Positions 37,860 to 41,051 of a stretch of 41,051 bases of DNA are shown here, piece after piece; positions within the stretch are counted from its first letter, which is position 1, and each line of letters opens with the position of its first letter. The notes below the pieces were generated by a model. That model had not been told where the DNA came from. It worked only from the letters and a program-made list of their open reading frames with translations, and did not search any database. Source of the stretch: JAIMBK01 sp040755975. GTDB taxonomy: Bacteria; Bacillota; Desulfotomaculia; Desulfotomaculales; Nap2-2B. Position numbers and translations under genes: made by a program. The DNA lies in contig JBFLZY010000017.1 of the NCBI GenBank assembly GCA_040755975.1, positions 1 through 41,051 on the forward strand, in the 5' to 3' direction.

Positions 37860-38924
37860 ATGGCAAATGCAATCTGGTTGTACCGCCTCTACGATGTGGC
37901 CGAAGAGATTCAGCTCCATCTGGTGGAAAAAATTTTAGCGGAAAGCAAGCCCACCGCCAGGCTAAGACTGTCCCGCATTCGGCCTAAATCCATCCACATC
38001 CCCAACCCACCCGTCACGGTGGAACTGGGTGGAGAAGATATCCTCATCCGCAAAGAGCGCTACCCGGTAAAATTTGTCGCCAAAGTATACGATTTAGGGG
38101 TAATCAGCATTATTATGCGTATTCTGCTCGGCAGCTCATGCACCTACGAAAAAATCCGCGATCTGGCCGTGTACCTCTCCGATACGGAAGACCTCGAATG
38201 TTTGTTCGTGAACAAACGGGACGAAGTAAGGGAAGCCCTGGCGCAAACAATGATCAGGCCGGGTTACCGGGGCTTTGAAGAAGACTACCTCCTGTTTTAT
38301 TTTCGCCAGTGGCAGAAAGAATGGGACCCGGTTCCGCTTCTTTTGGGCGAGAATGAACCCGTCAGTCAGCAGGTGCGCAGGGAAACACTCCAGCATACCT
38401 TTACTTATGGCGAGGAAGACCTCACGATCATTACCTGGAGTTCCGCGCTGGTTTACGATAACACAGGTAGTTTCGACATCCCCGACTTGCTGGAATTTGC
38501 CCTCACCCAGTTGCTGGAATTGCGCTACTACGACAGCCTCCTAAGTGAAGAAATGACCAAAATGTACGATGCCATCGAAGAAGCGGAAGCGGTCACCCAG
38601 TTCAGGCGCCTGGGTCAATACAGACAGATTATGAATAAACTGATGGAACTGGTTGTCGAAATCAACGAAATTACGGAAAAGATCCAGAATTCTTTAAAGG
38701 TTACCGAAGACGTCTTTTACGCCCGCATATACGGTGCCGCCCTCGCCATTTTTCGAACCAGGGCCTGGATGGAGAGCATTCAGCAAAAAAGCTCGGTAAT
38801 CATGCAAAACTACTCTTTTTTGAGCAACCGGCTGGTAAACCAGCAGTCGATGCTGCTGGAACTGGCCATTGTCCTGCTCTTTTTACTGGAAATCATCCTG
38901 ACTCTCCCCAGCTTTTTCCATTAA
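37860..38924 (+). CDS. C-terminally anchored membrane protein, possibly RMD1/DUF155-like
   Basis: A 354-residue protein, soluble for about 325 residues and ending in one hydrophobic helix (LLELAIVLLFLLEIILTL) with a short tail, so it is probably tail-anchored with its body in the cytoplasm. The last 100 residues are helical, and the pattern of helical body, FLSNRL, then LELAIVLLFLLEI resembles the RMD1/DUF155 family. The match is by eye and not firm. The N-terminal part with SIHIPNPPVTVELG and an EDLTIITWSSALVYDN strand also fits that idea. ATG 37860 has GGAAGGA nine bases upstream. A strong terminator follows. It is divergent from trxB. Confidence 0.6.
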   Translation: MANAIWLYRLYDVAEEIQLHLVEKILAESKPTARLRLSRIRPKSIHIPNPPVTVELGGEDILIRKERYPVKFVAKVYDLGVISIIMRILLGSSCTYEKIRDLAVYLSDTEDLECLFVNKRDEVREALAQTMIRPGYRGFEEDYLLFYFRQWQKEWDPVPLLLGENEPVSQQVRRETLQHTFTYGEEDLTIITWSSALVYDNTGSFDIPDLLEFALTQLLELRYYDSLLSEEMTKMYDAIEEAEAVTQFRRLGQYRQIMNKLMELVVEINEITEKIQNSLKVTEDVFYARIYGAALAIFRTRAWMESIQQKSSVIMQNYSFLSNRLVNQQSMLLELAIVLLFLLEIILTLPSFFH

Positions 38925-39004
38925 GCCACGGGGAAAGGATTTCGCTCCACTAATTTAGACCCCTTATCCAGGCTTTTGCGCAAGCTCCAAAAATGAACTT
39001 TCCC

Positions 39005-39052
39005 TTCCTGCCCACCGCAAAGATAGTTTTGCATTCCGGGCAGGAATTTTTT
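39005..39052 (+). terminator. rho-independent terminator
   Basis: TTCCTGCCC (39005-39013) pairs perfectly with GGGCAGGAA (39038-39046), an inner GCAAA/TTTGC hairpin sits in the loop, and six T follow. It ends the 37860 gene. Confidence 0.88.
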
Positions 39053-39116
39053 ACAAAGGGTAGAATTTAATAAATCTAATTCTTCAAAACACAAGAAAAG
39101 GAAGGATCGTGCACCC

Positions 39117-39407
39117 ATGACTCCCGACCTGGAGAACTTAAAAGCCTTTTTGCTGAATTTGCAGGATAAAACAATTCCGGAAATCAGCCAGGCCTGTGCC
39201 GAGAAAATAAGGAGCATGGAGGTTGCGGGCAGTGCGGACAAAGCATTAATCGAGCACCTGAAGTCCATCATCCTGCTGATCAGGCACCTGCGCCGGCCGC
39301 CGGTAGCCAGGGATGAAGAAATGCGCCTTTTCCTGATTAATTTTTTTACCCAGGTCCAGGAATACGACCGCCGGGCCAAGCACCCTTTGGAGGTACTAAA
39401 AAAATAG
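39117..39407 (+). CDS. small soluble helical protein (96 residues), unknown
   Basis: A 96-residue protein, mainly helical (LENLKAFLLNLQDKTIPEI and LIEHLKSIILLIRHLRRPP). I recognise no family. ATG 39117 follows GGAAGG at a long spacing of about 11. It lies between a terminator and the oppositely read 39552 gene; the next gene on its strand is the dynamin-like GTPase. A helical accessory of that GTPase is possible but only because of position. Confidence 0.6.
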   Translation: MTPDLENLKAFLLNLQDKTIPEISQACAEKIRSMEVAGSADKALIEHLKSIILLIRHLRRPPVARDEEMRLFLINFFTQVQEYDRRAKHPLEVLKK

Positions 39408-39551
39408 AGTGCTTGCCAGCACCCAGACTGCAGTAATTTCAAGCCGGAATCGGGGAATCGCGCAACACCGGCGCGACGCGCAAAGGGTATTCGCGAACAT
39501 GACCTTATTGGCGCTTTAGTTCTGGATGATTGCGTTTTCAACCGGGCAAAC

Positions 39552-39707
39552 TCATCTTAAAAAGGGAAGGCCAATAATCCACCCGCCAAGCAGGTAAACA
39601 ACCGCGGGGCCGGCAACGAAAATTAAACATTTCAAAACCCGTTCAAAAACACTGGCGGCATCAGAGCGCTCCCGGACGTTGCGATGAATGGCTGCTGAAT
39701 TCAGCAT
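39552..39707 (-). CDS. 51-residue single-span membrane protein
   Basis: ATG 39707 follows GGGGAGGAG six bases upstream. The 51-residue product has a charged N-terminus (AAIHRNVRERSDAASVFERV) and one hydrophobic helix (CLIFVAGPAVVYLLGGWIIGL). A TTG at 39755, also with AAGGAG upstream, would add 16 basic residues, so two starts are possible. No family recognised. It is divergent from the dynamin-like GTPase, and the gap between them (39756-39888) is A/T-rich, without a clear promoter. Confidence 0.6.
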   Translation of the reverse strand: MLNSAAIHRNVRERSDAASVFERVLKCLIFVAGPAVVYLLGGWIIGLPFLR

Positions 39708-39888
39708 CCTGTTCTCCTCCCCTTTAGCCACTTTTTTTCTATATATCTTAGCCAATTTTACTCCTTCTGTAAAGCCTCCCCAATACGCGGCAAAAATCTT
39801 TCGTGGTCATATTTTTTAATACTTCTTAATATCCTGCTAATAAATACCTGTTCAAGGATATTTTTCACATAAAGCAGGTGGTTAGTTT

Positions 39889-41051
39889 ATGCAAATTCCC
39901 AAAAACCCTTCGTCTGGAAAAGAAACATTCTTTATTCGGCAGGCCGGGCAACTAATCGAAAATTACCAGGAAGATTTTGCCCGGCCAAAGATAGTGGTCG
40001 GCGGCTGCCTGAACACGGGCAAGACGACGCTTGTGAACAGTCTGCTCCAAAACAATCCGGCATTTCAGTTGAACACCCTTTGCCCGGTTTTTTATACCTA
40101 CGGCACAAAGTTTACGGCCAAACTATGGACTAAAGAGCGACTTTGGTACCTTGCCGACCCGCGGGAATTAATTTATGCCTTAAAAACAAGGCATTCCCGG
40201 CTAAAGCCGGAAAAAGTGGAGGTGACGCTCAACCACCGCTTACTTAAACTATGCCACCTGGTCGATACGCCGGGGGTCGACTCACCGGTTTGGGAGCATT
40301 CCTCCGTCTTGGAACAAATCTTTGCCGGTGCCGGGCAAATCATCTACCTTTTCCACCAGCGCGGCTTCCAGATTTGCGACCGGGGCTTTTTGCAAAATCT
40401 CAAGGAACTTCTTGGCCCAAAAAGCTACAGGGCGCTTTCTTTCTGGCTGAACTGCAACGCCGGTCAGCCGGACGGCACCTCCCTGGCCAGCACCAGGGCT
40501 GCCTTAAGGGAGTTATTCGGCGCGCAAATACCCGTCCATACGCTCAATACCCGTGATCAGGCAAGTATAAGTGCCCTGGGCGTTTTTTTACAGGAGAAAC
40601 TAATTGAAGATGTATTTTCCCAAATTGAAGGGCGCCTGCGCCAGGAAGACTCGCTTCTTCCCGAAATGCTGGAGAAATTGTCCGTTCTCCCGGGGGAACC
40701 CGATTTTCTGCTCAACTTCTGGTTAATCAAAGAAAAGGCCGGGCGAATTCTGGCTTTTAAGCAAGCAATCAACGAGCTTAGAAAACAAAAAACGGTCAAT
40801 GCCGTCCTGGCGGAAAATAACCGGCGGATCCTTCAGAAAGCGCCACTTTCCGGGGCCGGCCGCCCGGAAACCGGCAAACATCCCGGCTTCCCCAAACATT
40901 TTGCGATCAGTCCGGAAAGCCTCCTGAAATTACCGCCGGCCTCTCCCGAAAAATTCGTCGTGACGGCCTGGGGACCATTTTCCTCCGGCAAGTCCACCTT
41001 TTTCAACGCCATAATGAAAGAGGCCATTTTACCGGCCGAGGATAAACCGAC
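39889..41051 (+). CDS. tandem dynamin-like GTPase (N-terminal part; runs off the window)
   Basis: The first 387 codons of a large GTPase, open to the window end. It starts at ATG 39889 with AGGTGG upstream. The first domain has a P-loop GCLNTGKT (39-46) and G3 motif LVDTPGVDS (near 126); a G4 NKxD is not visible, and FWLNCNAG may stand in. A helical linker of about 150 residues follows. A second P-loop, GPFSSGKST (362-370), then begins a new dynamin-type G domain with FFNAIMKEAI. Two G domains in one chain are known in some bacterial dynamin-like proteins, which remodel membranes. The normal partner domain and any membrane anchor lie outside the window. Confidence 0.8.
   Translation, partial: MQIPKNPSSGKETFFIRQAGQLIENYQEDFARPKIVVGGCLNTGKTTLVNSLLQNNPAFQLNTLCPVFYTYGTKFTAKLWTKERLWYLADPRELIYALKTRHSRLKPEKVEVTLNHRLLKLCHLVDTPGVDSPVWEHSSVLEQIFAGAGQIIYLFHQRGFQICDRGFLQNLKELLGPKSYRALSFWLNCNAGQPDGTSLASTRAALRELFGAQIPVHTLNTRDQASISALGVFLQEKLIEDVFSQIEGRLRQEDSLLPEMLEKLSVLPGEPDFLLNFWLIKEKAGRILAFKQAINELRKQKTVNAVLAENNRRILQKAPLSGAGRPETGKHPGFPKHFAISPESLLKLPPASPEKFVVTAWGPFSSGKSTFFNAIMKEAILPAEDKP

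Noticed and set aside
1..41051. CRISPR array, tRNA or rRNA genes, insertion-sequence transposase, prophage
   Set aside because: No regularly spaced repeats, no tRNA cloverleaf, no rRNA motif and no transposase or phage gene were found on reading either strand.

Overview
The window (about 41 kb) looks like chromosomal core genome of a spore-forming, Gram-positive, anaerobic clostridial bacterium. Support: endospore genes (a SpoVB-type transporter and a tiny SpoVM-like peptide), an Agr-type cyclic peptide cassette, strong AGGAGG-type ribosome sites with frequent TTG/GTG starts, and near-consensus sigma-A promoters. The mix of a preQ0 operon, MeaB, a MoxR/VWA pair and simple-sequence repeats inserted in or near genes reminds me of the Desulfotomaculum/Pelotomaculum group; that placement is inference. 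No rRNA, tRNA, CRISPR array, prophage or transposase gene was seen.

Layout. 1-2.7 kb: start of an ABC transporter ATPase, a 241-bp palindromic MITE-like element touching its start codon, then a VWA protein and MoxR AAA+ ATPase operon. 2.7-7 kb: a conserved protein often labelled quinate 5-dehydrogenase, alpha-glucan phosphorylase behind a textbook promoter, and a convergent HIT-family protein. 7-10.4 kb: a membrane GGDEF/HD-GYP protein downstream of an Agr-like cassette (kinase-less sensor-like membrane protein, AgrB, and a 43-residue AgrD precursor), with a possible structured leader. 10.4-14.7 kb: acpS, nnr, a soluble PAS histidine kinase and alr, all in one direction. 14.8-18.2 kb: a LytS/LytT two-component pair with a clear promoter, and a membrane protein with an Mrr-like, probably inactive, nuclease fold. 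18.3-23.7 kb: an EF-G paralogue, spoVB, two small conserved proteins, surE and a DUF4264 (YpmA-like) protein.

23.9-27 kb: a five-gene preQ0 operon in the order queD-queC-DUF366-queE-folE. FolE makes dihydroneopterin triphosphate from GTP, QueD makes 6-carboxytetrahydropterin, QueE makes 7-carboxy-7-deazaguanine and QueC makes preQ0. DUF366 sits inside the operon and has no ATG/GTG/TTG start at its conserved N-terminus. 27-32.2 kb: an intergenic repeat with mutually exclusive hairpins, a TPR protein, a TIGR04086-like membrane protein, a SpoVM-like peptide gene of only 22 codons, and a DnaQ-DinG fusion helicase. 32.2-35.3 kb: an unusual cluster in which two paralogous coiled-coil proteins flank a signal-less subtilisin-like protease, with a 78-residue helical protein and a 57-residue membrane protein alongside. 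35.4-41 kb: meaB, trxB, a C-terminally anchored membrane protein, two small proteins, and the start of a tandem dynamin-like GTPase that runs off the window.

The strongest candidates for something new are the coiled-coil/protease cluster, the kinase-less Agr cassette next to a c-di-GMP enzyme, DUF366 in the preQ0 operon with its non-standard start, the shortened SpoVM and the double-P-loop GTPase.
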